This document shows positions 23,206 to 35,458 of a DNA stretch of 64,000 bases, one piece after another; positions within the stretch are counted from its first letter, which is position 1, and every line of letters begins with the position of its first letter. This DNA comes from Beta vulgaris subsp. vulgaris. Lineage: Eukaryota > Streptophyta > Magnoliopsida > Caryophyllales > Amaranthaceae. The notes beneath the pieces are model-generated. The model searched no databases, was not told the DNA's origin, and worked only from the letters and a program-made list of their open reading frames with translations. The stretch covers positions 48,936,461-49,000,460 of the forward strand of contig NC_079209.1 in the NCBI RefSeq assembly GCF_026745355.1. Direction: 5' to 3'. The position numbers and the translations under genes are program-made.

Positions 23206-23211
23206 AATAAA
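23206..23211 (+). terminator. Polyadenylation signal of GLP gene 1
   Basis: AATAAA lies 166 bases after the stop codon, a normal distance for a plant 3' untranslated region. Confidence 0.55.
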
Positions 23212-24062
23212 CAATCTATACCTACTTTGACCCATGAACTTTGGTCGGCAAAAATTCTTAACTGATATAATCTAGTCTTATATTAATCGATATACTTCGA
23301 CTGGTGCACCGTTTTAGCTTAGGAGTTTATTTAATTTCTTATTTATTATTATTGGTAGTTGGTAACGGGGTATTATCTTATTATAAGCTTATAATTGTGG
23401 CTTTTGGTACCTCAAATCTTTGAAAGAGGACTGTGGTGTTTCTCTGCTGTTCATTTGGCACCTCTTAAAGAATGAAAAATATGGAACAAAATATATGTAG
23501 GACCTTACTGCTTTAGGAAGTGTATTGATATATGTGGAACAAATCAATATGGTCAGTGAATCGATTAAAAAGAGAACCAATAGAATAGTAATAATTACTC
23601 CCTCCATTTATTTTTAGTTGACACACTTTGTCCTTTGAAATTGTTCACATACTTCACTTTGACCATCATGTGTAATTTATACGTAAGAAAAAGTATATTC
23701 ATATGGGATATGGTTAGTTTTTTAACAACACATATTTTCAAAATATTATATTTATAATTTTTATTTTTGATAATTAAAGATATTAGAGGTCAAATTATCG
23801 ATGTATTCATTTTTACTCGTATCCCTTTAACGTCTTCTAATGATATTTGAGCACATTCAAGCTATTTCTACTAACAATTAGTTCTTAGATGTGGTTTGTG
23901 TCTTTATTACCATTATTTTCAGATATATCATAGCATTTATTATGGTACATTGTATTAGACCTCAAAAGGTTTAATTTTACCTCAATATAAAGGCCCAAAT
24001 AGAGTATAAAGCCCATTGGACGAAGTCAACATAAGTCAAAGTCAATAGAGGAATGTCATCAA
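23212..24062. other. Intergenic sequence with a Stowaway end
   Basis: A single Stowaway-type end, CTCCCTCCATTTATTTTTAG, starts at 23598 after TA; no matching right end was found by about 23830, so this copy is truncated or decayed. Nothing else is supported. Confidence 0.5.
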
Positions 24063-24185
24063 CACTACTAGAATAAATGCGACGGTTTTGGCCGCTCAGC
24101 AATTAAGAGCGCAGTAATAGGTGATTAACCTATTACTGCGGTTTTTGACCGCAGCATTAGGTCATTGTTGCGGTTCCTACCGAAA
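24063..24185 (+). mobile_element. CACTA transposon left terminus (orphan)
   Basis: CACTACTAGAATAAATGCG at 24063 is followed by inverted sub-terminal repeats built on CCGCAG / CTGCGG. A matching right end with the same 3-bp duplication was not found, so the element is truncated or too decayed to delimit. Confidence 0.55.
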
Positions 24186-26420
24186 ACTGCATCAATAGAT
24201 ATAGTTCCAAAAAAAAAAAAATTAGATCTTCAATATTCATATACAATATGAGAGAGAGTGCCAAAAAAAACTAAAACACAAACTTTCAGCCTTATATTCA
24301 TAGATTATATAAAAGGATATTCTTACATAACTTATAACTAAATTTTCCAATTAACATTTTCTATTAAAACAATAGATACAAAAAAAAAAAATAGTTTTTC
24401 AATAGAACAAATGACAACAACACTAACATAAAAAAGAGATGAGCATTGAATTACAAATTAATGGTAACTTAAAAAAAAAAATAGCTCACATGAATTAAAA
24501 AAACCAGATCTACCTTCACCCCCAAAGAAAAACAAAAAGAAAAACAGATTTAATTGCTGAAACGAGACGAGATAAAAAAAAAAATCTAAATCCTAATTCA
24601 AGATGAGTACTAAACTGGTGTAATCCATCGCTTATGATAACGACAAAACGAAATTGAAATCAAAACCCTAACAAGCGATGTTTGATTATAGAATTTCCCT
24701 CATTAATAAGGGTAAGGGAGAAAGTTATTCAGATAAAACCAGAAATTTAATTCAATCCAAACCGAATCAGTAATTCGAATTGGACTCAAACTATGTTTGG
24801 ATTGGATCCGAATTGAATTTTTTGAATAATAGAATTTTTGGATTGAATTGGATAGGACAGAGGGTAATTGGATTCAGATATCCAGAATAACCTAATAGTA
24901 AATAAACCCTAAATTATATATTTATGATTAGGTATAACTGATTTTTTTAAAAAAAAAAACCCACATGGTCCGACACTTTTCCCTTCCCCAAAAGTCAAAA
25001 ACCCTAAATTGTTGTTGTAAAGTTAAACTTGTCGTGTAGTTGAACATGTTGTTATGCTATTGTTGAACCTTTTGTTGTTATGCTGTTGTTGAATCGAATT
25101 GTTCCTACGAAGGTTTTTCCTTGAGAGGGTTTTTTCTCATTAGGGTTTGTCCTTTAGAGGGTTTTTTCCTAGTCTCGATCGTTAGGTTTTTCTTCTTTTT
25201 TGAAGGTCTTTCCTTCATTCTTCACCCTTCCTTCTCTTTCTCTTTCATCTAATTTCTTCTTGGCCTCAATTGTGAATCTTTGTAGGGACTTCAACTGGTG
25301 TTTGTACCGGTGGTAAGCCCAAAAAACTTCTTTAATTGCTTGCTTGCAATAAGTATATCTAATCCTTAAGATAGTATTTATTTAGGGGGTTCAATTTCTT
25401 TTTTTGTTTGTTTGATGAAGGAAGAAAATCTAACAATCTCTATTCTCTGTAAGAATCTACACTAGAGTAATTTCACTAAAACGATTCAGCGGAAGTTAAA
25501 CCGAATCAGAGCGAACTCACTAATTGTATTGCTTCGGATGAAGTTTTTTATTAAGGTTTTTCTTAATCAAATCTGCGATGTATCTAGTTCTAAGGTGTTA
25601 TATACTAGTGTTGGAATTTTTTGATTTTTCGAGAATTGATTGTCGGTGTCGTTTGGCTATCCATTATAAATGGAATCCTATTTTTCTTCCCGTCAAAAAA
25701 GAAGTTATTGAACCTATTCTTGTCATAAATTATAAGTTTGTAATGAATTATTAGTTGTTATTAGTTTATTAATGATTTTTTATGGGATTGTATGAATATT
25801 ACTTCTGTTGTCCGAAATTTATTTTGATGCTTGCGCCATATTTATTTCACCGAAAAAACATATATACTTTAAGAAAATTGGATAATTCGAATTAGTTTCA
25901 GTTTTGTTTCTGAAAATTGGGATCGGATCAGTTTGGGCTCAAACTCCAATTGGTTTGAATTTGAGTTAAAAAAGTAATATCCAAATTTTGTTCAAATCAG
26001 ATTGAATTAGGTCTGAATCCAAACCGTATCCCGAGTTTTTATCTCTAAAAGAGCCATCATATAGAATTTTCAAAAATAAGATAATATAAATAAAAGTATA
26101 TCACACTCTTTAATTTACCATTGACACGCCTATAAAAGTTCATGTAAACCAGAGCCTCTCTCAACCCAACAACTAATTTAGCCGATAACAATATGATTGG
26201 GGATTAAATCGAACTTTAATGTGATTTTAACATAATAGTAGGAATATGGGATGGTCCCTAGCGGGCGTTAGTCACAATAATTATATACTAACTAGTTATT
26301 AGATTTGGGTTATGGTTTGGGTAAGAAAAAATTTCATTTATTAATATAATACTTTATGATAATAACTCTAAATACAACTTAGTCTAATGGTTAAAATTTT
26401 AATATATGTATTTGAGGTCT
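24186..26420. other. Intergenic repeat-derived sequence
   Basis: No gene was recognised. The stretch contains A-rich tracts, degenerate GGATTGGATCCGAATTG-type sequence near 24750-24880 and a partly inverted relative near 25900-26040. It may be the decayed interior of the CACTA element whose left end is at 24063, but I cannot show this. Confidence 0.4.
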
Positions 26421-26785
26421 CGGGATAAAACCTTATACTAAACAATTTCTAATTTTTTTTTATTGTGTATATCAATTATATAAACTAAAACTCCTTAAAA
26501 AGAGCGTCACGTGACACAATTTTTTTATTTATACGTGCCTTTTAATATATTTATATAGATTATATGTTTTGCACTTTTGATTACAGGGTTCACTGAATAA
26601 CGTGCTTCTTTTTTAATTGTACATGCAGTCAAAAGAGTCTGCCACATATGTGTAACCTAATCCAGGGAAATAAAATAAGTTCAAGCAACTAAGAAACACC
26701 TTAAACGATTTGAAAAAATAAGAGAAAAATAATGGGAGCAATTTGGCGTCAAAAGCTAAAGCTATTGCATATTTTCTTTAAGTTA

Positions 26786-27237
26786 TGGCATGTTTGGAAA
26801 CGGTAGTTGTGGTAGTAGTTTTTGTCTGTGGGAGTAGTTGTTAGTTGTGCCGATAGCTGTTAATGGTTGGTATGTAACTGTTAGTCGTTAACTGTCCAAG
26901 TAGCCCTACAAAATATTGATGTTCGGTAAAAGAAACTGTCAAAGTAGCTGTTTAAGAATAACTAGTTAAAAACTCAAACAAAACTTTAACTTATAATTTA
27001 TACACTACTAAACGCTATCCCAAAAGCTACAAATTGTACTGGTGAAAAAAGCTACAAATTGTACCGATGAAAAAAACCTACAAATTGTAGTTTTTGACAA
27101 ACACTGCTAAAACACTATTTGTACGACTAAAAGCTACTTACACCACTACCTTGCCAAACACTATTATTTTTTCTAATTAGTATTTTGATCGAGTCTAGAC
27201 ACTAAAGCTACTTAAAAAACTTGTACCGAACACGCTC
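26786..27237. mobile_element. Tourist-like MITE in duplication unit A
   Basis: Ends TGGCATGTTTGG and CCGAACACGCTC are imperfect inverted repeats flanked by TTA (26783-26785, 27238-27240). The interior is rich in GTAGCTG / CAGCTAC-like short inverted motifs. It has no coding capacity. Confidence 0.7.
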
Positions 27238-27624
27238 TTAGAAAGAAACAACATTACTATCTTCCCCCTATAAACCCTATACTGCGCAATTTCTAAAAAA
27301 ATTATTGTACATGAATTATATGAACTAAAACCCCCTAAGAAAAGCGTCACGTGATCACACAATTTCTTGTTTATGCCCGACTTTTAATATATTTATTTAT
27401 ATAACACTTTTGATTACGCTGTCAGTTGGTCACAAAATAACGTGGTTCTTTTTTAATTGTATATGCAGTCAAAAGAGTCTGCCACATATATGCAACCTAA
27501 TCCAGGCAAATGAAATAAGTTCAAGCAATTAACAAACACCTTAAACGATTTGAAAAAATAAGAGAAAAATAATGGGAGCAATTTGGCGTCAAAAGCTAAA
27601 GCTATTGCATATTTTCTTAACTTA

Positions 27625-28053
27625 TGGCGGATTAGGCAACAGTAGCTGTGGTGGTAGATTTTAGTTGTGAGAGTAGTTGTTAGCTGTGCTGGTAGCTGTT
27701 AGTGGTTGGTGTGTAGCAGTTAGCTGTTAGTTGTCCAAGTAGCGGTATAAAATATTGATGTTCGGTAAAAGAAGTTGTCAAAGTAACTGTATAAGAATAA
27801 CTAGTTAAAAACTCAAACAAAACTTTAACGTATAATTTATACACCACTAAACGCTACTCCAAAAGCTACAAATTGTACCGGTGAAAAAAAAACCTATAAA
27901 ATATAGCTTTTGACAAACACTACTAAAACACTTTTTTTACCACTAAAAGCTACTTACACCACTACCTTACCAAACACTATTAATTTTTCTAATTAGTATT
28001 TTGGCCGAATCTAGACAGTAAAAGATACTTAAAAAACTTATACGAACACGCTT
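27625..28053. mobile_element. Tourist-like MITE in duplication unit B
   Basis: Same element and same flanks as in unit A (TTA at 27622-27624 and 28054-28056), so it was copied with the duplication and did not insert independently. Confidence 0.7.
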
Positions 28054-28234
28054 TTAGTAAAAACATTAGTATCTTGCCCCCATAAATATGCTACAAAGCA
28101 TGAACTACTTTCCTAAGTAATAGCAACTAAAAACAAAGAAATTATTGGAGATAATGGTTGAACTCATTACTCACCGATATGCACCACAAACAACAAATTA
28201 AAGAGCACATATTTTTGGAGTAAGTAAATAACTA

Positions 28235-28491
28235 CTCCCTCTTCTGTCCCAAAATATAGTATATGTTTTTTTTGCACAGTTTTTAAGACGTACTTTTGAC
28301 TTATGATATCTTCTGTTTTATATTAGTAAAATATATTAAAAGTTGATATTATAAATGTACACATTGTGGCGAATCTAACAAGATCGCACATGAATATGTT
28401 ATTTTATATACATTAGTGAGAGTATTTGGTTAAAGTTTTATAAAATTTGATTCCCAGAATAAAAACAGAAACTATATTTTGCAAAGGAGGG
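28235..28491. mobile_element. Degenerate Stowaway MITE
   Basis: CTCCCTCTTCTGTCCCAAAA at the left and TTTTGCAAAGGAGGG at the right are imperfect inverted ends, with TA on the left and an eroded flank on the right. Confidence 0.6.
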
Positions 28492-28499
28492 AATAATAA

Positions 28500-29960
28500 A
28501 CAGTAACTTCTAAGAAGTGAATACTAACTTCTCGCTAACCAAATTTGAATGACTTATCACAACAAAGCGTCCCTCGAAAATTATTATAGTAACTAGATTA
28601 GCATGCGTGTGATGCACAATTTTTTTTTTTAAATACTTATAATTCAAGATTTTCTAAACTCCTCATTTATAGTGGTAAAAAAAATTTAACTTCAAATACA
28701 ACTTAAATAATTCATATTATGAATTATTGATACATATAAATTATAATTTTCTATTATTATTTTTGAAATTGAAATATTAGAAATATATCAGTAATATATA
28801 AATACTACCTAGTTTTTAAAATTCCATAAATCTAAATTAGATACAGTAAAGAAGATAAAAGAAAAATAAACTCCTTATACAATATATGAATGAGAAGGAA
28901 AATTATCTTGTAGATAGTATTGTGACATAGTCCCTCCGTCCCTCTATTGACTTCCTGTATCTAATTAACTCTATTAATCTTCGCTAATTGTACATTGATC
29001 GAATAGTTCTAAGCATCAACCTCCTTTAAAGTTACAAAACTATATTAATGACAGATGCAGTGTACAATTTTATATTTATGCTTCAAGAATTACATCTTGT
29101 TCACTGTTTGTAGGTTAATAAAATTGTCAAACTCTCAATTAAGCAAAATTCATATGACTGCAAAGAAACAACATATACAACAAATATAAAAAGTGGAGTT
29201 AGATAAAGAAACATATAAAATAATGATATATAGGCTGTCGTACACCTGTCAAAAAATAATTCCTGCAAAATCTTCTAACAATGTAGTAGGGTAAGTAAGA
29301 TCAGAAATACAGGAATTATGGTTCTAAACTAACAAAATAAAGAAAATCAAAGTAAAAAAGATCTAGGGCAATTGTTCACCATGTTTATACTTATAATCTA
29401 TCAAAATATCATCAACAGTTTAATTAATCAGATATCTAGAGCACAGGTCAATCCTATGACCGGGTCTTAACGCTCTCGAATCAACATATGCTTGTACGAT
29501 CGCTGAATATAATCAGATTTGCTAATTGTAGGTAAGCCTCTAAATAGTACTATATCTCGATCTATGACTCGATATTAGCAGTATTTAATCAGACAATTGA
29601 TCAGATTGCAAGAATAACAATAAAAACACTAATCAATTAGAGAAATGAATGACTAATCAAATCATGAATAAATATTAATCAATAATCATATCATATAAAC
29701 ATGGATTCCCAAACCCTAGAAATAAAAACTACTCTATCATGAAATAAATAATGAAATCTAAATCTGTAAAGAAAAGCATAATCAAAGAAATCACGGAAAG
29801 AAACTAATGAAACTCATGAATTAATGAAGAAGAATAAAAACTAGGGTTTTCAACTAAAAACTAGATAGAAAAAGGAAGAAAAAAACTAAAACTAAAACCT
29901 AAAAAATAACGTGGGAAGGGAGGAGGAGAGAGAAATTAAAGAATGAAAAACTAATCTAAA
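28500..29960. other. Intergenic sequence
   Basis: No gene recognised. A single Stowaway-like end (CCCTCCGTCCCTCTATTG near 28931) and an orphan Helitron-like 3' end (28593) are present without partners. Confidence 0.4.
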
Positions 29961-29965
29961 TAATA

Positions 29966-30228
29966 CTCCATCCGTCCCATAATATAGTGCCTACTTCATT
30001 TTTGGTGGGTCAAACTTTAAAATTTTTGACTGAATATTCTCATTTGTATATATAAAAAACATATTCATGTGGGATATTGTTAGATTTGTCTCAATGTGTA
30101 GTTTTAATTTATAATATCAACTTTTTATATTTTTTTATTAATACGAAATTGAAGATATTAAAGGTCAAAGTTACATCTTGAAGACCGTATAAAAAAGAAA
30201 CAAGCATTATATTATGGGACAGAGGGAG
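29966..30228. mobile_element. Stowaway MITE
   Basis: Ends CTCCATCCGTCCCATAATAT and the inverted ATATTATGGGACAGAGGGAG are flanked by TA (29964-29965, 30229-30230). Length is 263 bp. Confidence 0.85.
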
Positions 30229-30230
30229 TA

Positions 30231-31598
30231 TTCAATAACCTAATATGACTAGGAAAGTAATTTACAAGATAAGGAAAGTCTTAAAAAAATCATTAATGGA
30301 CGGATTAGTTATCCGCGCATACACGTGGCAGATTCCAGCAGAAACAGTGCAATCTTCCGGAAGGCATAACTCCTTGACTAGAAGTCTCCTCGGGGTGTGC
30401 CACCTATCGTTGGAAAGCTCTTCAAGTCTAGTTTCCATATATGCTGGAATTACGCAGTTATAAGAAACTCATCAAAAGTTATGATCAGAAGAGTAGACAT
30501 GACTCCTTTTTCACATTTCTTCTAATGATCTTCCACTTCATTTTTGCTCAAACTCGTACTATGACATATCCATACGATCCTTATTCATCGTAGCTTCTTT
30601 TCAAGTGCTTCTAATCCTCAATTTTACCTAATCATACTCCAAATATGTTCTCAATGCTTGAAATTCCTTAAATATAAGAAAACATACCGAATAGGAGTAG
30701 AATAACATAAATATGAAACCAAATAATCTGAAATGCAACCTAAATGCACCCAAAAACTATATATAAATATGACTTATCAAATACAAATGCAAATAAAGAT
30801 AATTAGAGAAATAAGTTAATGAAATGAGAACTATAAAAATTCCTCACTTCCCACCCTTAGTCAATAAATAAAAAGAAATTACAAAAAACACAATCGCATA
30901 ACTCCGATCCCTAAATTAAAGTAATACTATGTATAACCAAAGTTATTAAAATCGCGATTCAAATCTTAAAATCTTACGATTTTATAATTCAAAATATGGT
31001 AGACGATTCTATACATTTATGTTGCCTAGCGAAAACCTCGCAAGTTTAAATCATGCTAATAAAGAAAATAAGAGATATATATTGTTAGTTATTGCCAATA
31101 TAGTGGGTAAACAACTATTTTCTCTAATTTTTAGGTCTTTTAACTTATAATTTTAGCATATTCAATGAAGATTGAGTGCAATATCTTGATTATACATGTT
31201 TGTAGAATCTTACGATTCTACGATTCGATTTTACGATTCTATTCTAAAGGTTGTTTTCGATTCAAACTGGAATCTCGATTTTAACAACATTGTGTATAAC
31301 AATTAACAAACACACTTGATGATGCAAATGGCCTGCTCTTAGCCATCTGTATACACTCACTTTATACTAGCTTTGGTACATTTTAAATGACAGATGAATA
31401 AGTAAAATCGTGCTCCAAATCAATAAGATTAGGTCTAATGGTAAAAGTTAGGTTTATAACTTTCTGATTATGGGATCAAATTCTAATGACTAGTATCCCT
31501 CTTTGTTGGTGAATTGATGTGGTTTCTCTTACCAACCCCCTGATTTCTAAAGACTTTTTGACTAACAAAGCTGAAAACCTTCAAAATATTCTAGTTTA
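30231..31598. other. Intergenic, probably retroelement-derived
   Basis: The 30245-30700 part is less AT-rich and looks like decayed retroelement sequence, but no domain can be named. Several copies of ATTTTACGATTC-type sequence occur at 30960-31260. Confidence 0.35.
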
Positions 31599-31607
31599 AT
31601 TAGTAAG

Positions 31608-32460
31608 AAAATTGGACAGGAATAATCCCACCTTTAGCCGATTTGTCAAAAATAATCCAATCTTTGGATTATTCTGGAATAATCCTACTTTTGCTTACTA
31701 AATTGAGTTTTTTGTCCCTCCGGTAACAACAAGTGACCAGCCCCATTTCCTTGTTGTCCCACCCCACCCCCACCCCCACCATCACCATCACCCTCAGCAA
31801 CCCCCACCCTAACCCCCGTTGGAGCCTTGTTCCCCTCCCCTCCCCCTGTCACAGCCCCAGTCCCTCCCCCTCTCCCTCCCCTCCCTCCCCTCCCTCCCAT
31901 CCATCCCCCCATTGCAGCCCGCACCCCCTCCCATTCGCACCATCTCACCACCATCATCTCACCATTCGCAGCCCCCACTCTCTCCCATTCACACCATCTC
32001 ACCACCATTATCTCACCATTCGCACCATCATCTCCACCATCTCCACCATTCGCACCAACATCTCCACCATTCACACCACCTTGAAATCCGCAAAGAGAAA
32101 CGCACTCCAGTGGCTACGGGTCACTCTTTGCTCTCCACGACTGCACCACTGGAGTTCCAATACCGTCTCGAGAAGAGAGAGAGGAGAGACACAAGAGGAA
32201 GAGAGAAGCGACGATAGGGAGAAAGAGAGGGTGAGGGCCTGATGGCTGGGGAGGGGCCCGGTGGCTAGTGCGTGGTGCGGTAGCTGGGGTGGGCCTAGGA
32301 GGAAAAACTAACTTGGAGTTACCGGTTTGCCAAGTTACAGGTTCTTGGGACAAAAAACCGATTTAGTAAGCAAAGGTAGGATTATTCCAGAATAATCCAA
32401 AGGTGGGATTATTTTTGGCAGATCGGCCAAAAGTGGGATTATTATTGTCCAATTTTCCTG
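31608..32460. mobile_element. Mutator-like element with long TIRs and GC-rich insert (Pack-MULE candidate)
   Basis: The left arm (31608 to about 31730) and right arm (about 32325 to 32460) are inverted copies of roughly 110-120 bp with AAAATTGGACA near the tips and several GGATTATTCC-type motifs. Nine-base direct repeats ATTAGTAAG lie immediately outside (31599-31607 and 32461-32469), the length expected for Mutator insertions. The right tip has four extra bases (CCTG), so the exact end is slightly uncertain. The interior is strikingly C-rich on the plus strand (31740-32100) in an AT-rich genome, then purine-rich to 32260. No transposase is present. Confidence 0.72.
31733..32242 (+). other. 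Open frame in the GC-rich insert, unsupported as a gene
   Basis: A 169-codon frame is open on the plus strand, and frames are also open in two other phases and on the minus strand. All translate to Pro/Ser/His-rich or Gly-rich low-complexity sequence with no domain. Openness follows from the skewed composition. If the insert is a captured gene piece, its parent cannot be named. Confidence 0.25.
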
Positions 32461-32469
32461 ATTAGTAAG

Positions 32470-32716
32470 TTTGTCCTTTGTCTCTTTACATTACCTTAGA
32501 GAAGTAGAATTATGTTCCCTTATGAACAGGGGAGGATCCAGGATTTTGAGTGAGGGGTAGCTAACTCTACGGTATCAGTTAGAAAAAAAAACCCCACGTA
32601 CAAATTACACTGATTAAGTATTTGTTTAACGTACGAAGTAGTTTTTCCTAATAAGTTAGTTTTCACAAGAATTTGTATTTTTCAAGAAAATGTATAATTT
32701 TTTATTTTAACTTATC
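32470..32716. other. Short intergenic stretch
   Basis: Contains GGGGAGGATCCAGGATTTTGAGTG-like repeat sequence; no gene. Confidence 0.35.
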
Positions 32717-32839
32717 TTTTTTTTTTGGTAAAATGTAAGAGATTATATTACCAAATGCAATTTAGCACCTCCAATACAACCTAAACAAGGTAACTAAAAC
32801 AATTCCCCCCATTACAAACAAGCAACCAACAATAACAAC

Positions 32840-33055
32840 CTAATTCATATTCTGTGCTAATTCACTAAGCCATGCTAGTTCATGAGCACTCCACTTGCTG
32901 TTCACTATAGCTTTGATTCTCCTATAAACAACACTTTTTATCTCCCTCACCCACACTTCTACTCTTGGGACACTTTGCTGCCATAGTGATATGTTTCGAG
33001 CTTTCCAAACATAATAGACAGTAGCTGCCAATGCACAATAACATACCTGTTGCAT
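32840..33055 (-). pseudogene. LINE ORF2 C-terminal tail
   Basis: The 71-residue frame has the YYVWKARN motif and the basic tail that follow the zinc-knuckle region in plant L1 ORF2 proteins. It lies just downstream of the zf-RVT frame and is out of register with it, so at least one frameshift separates them. Confidence 0.75.
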
Positions 33056-33088
33056 TCTCCTGCTCTTGTACTTCCTACCCTATTTCCT

Positions 33089-33712
33089 CTAAGAGACATA
33101 CACATATTCATCAGAGCTGCTTCTAATCTTCAGCCAATACAAAATGCCTAAACAAACATTCCTACTAAATGTGCAACGAAAAAATAGGTGAGTACAAGCA
33201 TCAGTCCCAGTAGCACACAGCAGACAATGATCATCATTACAAACACCAGCTATCCGCAGTCTATCTTTTGTCCTAACCTTTCCCAGAGCTACCATCCATG
33301 AAATAACACAGTGCTTGGGAACATTGTACGAAGACCAGACCCAGTTGTGCCAATTCACTTGTGCATATTGTCCTTTCAGCCAACTGTAACCTCCTTTTAT
33401 ACTGTAATCTTTACTACCATCCAGCCATTTACTATCAGAATCATATCCTGCTTTCATCATTTCCTTCACCTTGCATATATTCCTCCAACCCCAACTAGCA
33501 GATTGTGGAGGATTGTAGCTCCACCAATTCTTCTCTTTAATGTACACCTGATGAACCCATTTAATCCATAGCACATCAGCCTTTTGAGCCACCTGCCAAA
33601 CATATTTACCTACAGCAGCATAGTTCCACACCACACAATCCCTTAAGCCTAACCCTCCATTTTTCCTAGGCATACAAACTTTGCTCCATGCAATAGGAGG
33701 AGGCTTATTCAT
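33089..33712 (-). pseudogene. LINE ORF2 zf-RVT domain
   Basis: The 207-residue frame contains IAWSKVCMPRKNGGLGLRD, a Trp-rich segment, the SYNVPKHCVISWMVALGKV region, and a Cys-rich knuckle (CLLCATGTDACTHLFFRC) of the zf-RVT domain that follows plant L1 reverse transcriptases. It is one frame away from the reverse-transcriptase frame, with the shift at the T-run near 33733-33738. Confidence 0.85.
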
Positions 33713-34982
33713 ATACTCCTTGCCTTCCCATAAAAAATGCTCTGCAAAGTTGAGTAATCTTATGTAGTACTTGTTTAGGCAATAAAAATATCTGAGTCCA
33801 GTAGGTATGAAGACTCATTAGGACTGCATTAACTAGTGTCACACGCGCAGCATATGACAGGTGCCTTGAACTCCAGCATAATATTCTCTTCAGAATTCTA
33901 TCAACAATAACATCACAATCTGCCTTTGATAACCTTCTAGCTGTAATAGGAATTCCCAAGTATCTGAAGGGGAAGGAACCTTTCTGAAATCCTGTAAGCT
34001 GAAGAATTCTACTTTGAGTTTCATTAGGTACATTCCCAAAGTAGATAGCAGTCTTTTCTGGGCTGGCATGTAGCCCTGATACATCTGCAAATGCTATTAG
34101 TGCTCTTCTCATTAGCACTGTAGATTGTATATCACCCTTGCAGAATAACATGAGATCATCAGCAAAAATCAAATGGTTGATTTTAAGCTGAGTGCACCTA
34201 GAATGGAAAGAGAACGTAGGCTTCTTACTCATCAAACTCATAATTCTAGAAAAGTACTCCATGGCTAGCACAAACAACAAAGGAGACATAGGATCTCCTT
34301 GTCTTATGCCTTTCCTTCCTTTAAAAAAACCACAAAGCCCTCCATTTATACTCAAAGTGAAAGTGGTTGAGGAAACACATATCATCACCCAGTTAATGAA
34401 CCTTGGATGAAAATTCAGAGCTCTTAATAACTCCTTCAGACCAGCCCAATTGAGAGAATCATAAGCCTTTCTCAAATCTACTTTAATTGTGCATCTGGCT
34501 GGCCCATTTTTCTGCTTATATTGTTTCATTATGTCTTGACATAGGAAGATATTGTGCAGTATCTTCCTATTCTGCACAAATGCACTCTGGACTTGATTCA
34601 CAATACTAGCCAATACTTCAGTCAGCCTACTACAGATCAGCTTGGAAATTATCTTATATAAGATGTTGCAACAAGCTATTGGTCTGAATTGAGTAACATC
34701 TATAGGTTGCTCTACTTTAGGGATTAAACACAAAGTAGTAGCATTAACTTGTTTTAGAATTTTACCTGAATTGAAAAAATCTAAAACAGCCTCAGTTATA
34801 TCAGCTCCTATACAAGGCCAAGCTTTCTTGAAAAAGCCACTAGTATACCCATCAGGGCCTGGGGCTTTAGTATCATCAATTTCAAAAACTGCTTGCTTGA
34901 CTTCCTCAGCACTAAATCTTCTACACAATGCTTCCTTCTGATCACTGGTGAGCACATTCCCAGTTATCTTGGAAATTTCCAC
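33705..34982 (-). pseudogene. LINE reverse transcriptase domain
   Basis: The 425-residue frame contains the ordered blocks of a non-LTR reverse transcriptase: APGPDGY near residue 41, FRPIACCNILYKIISKLICS near 100, KVDLRKAYDSLNW near 170, GIRQGDPMSPLLF near 225, and the catalytic FADD near 275 (the Phe-Ala-Asp-Asp form common in plant L1). The catalytic aspartates are present, so the domain is unusually well kept. A stop codon interrupts the upstream continuation just before the Met used here, and a 1-base shift ends it, so the element could not move by itself. Confidence 0.9.
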
Positions 34983-35166
34983 TTATTTAGAAGGACCTAT
35001 AGGTAAGTAAATTTCTCTAGTTTATAAGAAGATTTCCCATATTTTTGCCAACCAAACAACCCTGTCTTCTTCTATCTGTTAGATAAATCATTTACCATAT
35101 TTTCTTTAGCTGGCTAATAATAGCTAAATTTGTGAATTTACAAAACTACCACAACTTTCATTTTAT

Positions 35167-35458
35167 TGTAGAATTTTTTAGAGGAGAAAAGAGAAACTCG
35201 GAGAGAATTAGAAAGACTACATTTTTATATATTTTTCATGTACACATCATCAATATACAAAACAACCTTTAAATAAGCATACAAAGCACTACTAATAACA
35301 TGTCCACTATGTCCACTATGTAGCCCACTACTTGCTTGCTATCCCACTAACTAGACCATTATCTAGACCACTACTTGTTAACCCACTAACTGATTTATTA
35401 GCAACTAATCCTAACTATTAGGAAAACTATTTGACTAATTTTGGAGCATAATCCAACA
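35167..35458 (-). repeat. TRIM LTR (left; 3' LTR of the minus-strand element)
   Basis: Starts TGTAGAATTTTTTAGAGG and ends ATAATCCAACA. It contains a short internal tandem, TGTCCACTA twice. Confidence 0.9.

Larger units (their letters stand above)
26440..28070 (+). repeat. Tandem duplication, two units of about 840 bp
   Basis: Unit A (about 26440-27245) and unit B (about 27283-28070) share GCGTCACGTGA, the stretch GGGAGCAATTTGGCGTCAAA, and a complete Tourist-like MITE at the same place in each unit. Substitutions and small indels are scattered through both, so the duplication is not very recent. Confidence 0.85.
32717..35015 (-). mobile_element. 5'-truncated L1-type LINE retrotransposon
   Basis: On the minus strand this element ends in an A-run (plus-strand T-run at about 32717-32726), as expected for target-primed reverse transcription. 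It keeps the C-terminal two thirds of ORF2 only. The apurinic endonuclease and ORF1 are absent upstream of about 35015, the usual consequence of incomplete reverse transcription. Its coding frames are described separately. The 5' boundary is approximate; no convincing target-site duplication was found. Confidence 0.85.

Noticed and set aside
24063..25610. Pairing the CACTA end at 24063 with TAGTG at 25606-25610
   Set aside because: The 3-bp flanks (CAA and TTG) are not a direct duplication and the right side has no matching sub-terminal repeats.
28593..28620. Helitron-like 3' end on the minus strand (CTAG with an imperfect hairpin)
   Set aside because: No matching 5' TC end was found downstream and the hairpin is weak.
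31685..32353. Several long overlapping open frames on both strands
   Set aside because: They are a side effect of C-rich/G-rich composition: the translations are low-complexity Pro, Ser, His or Gly runs and no domain is present.
32717..35040. A target-site duplication for the first LINE
   Set aside because: No matching direct repeats were found on both sides, so the 5' limit is left approximate.
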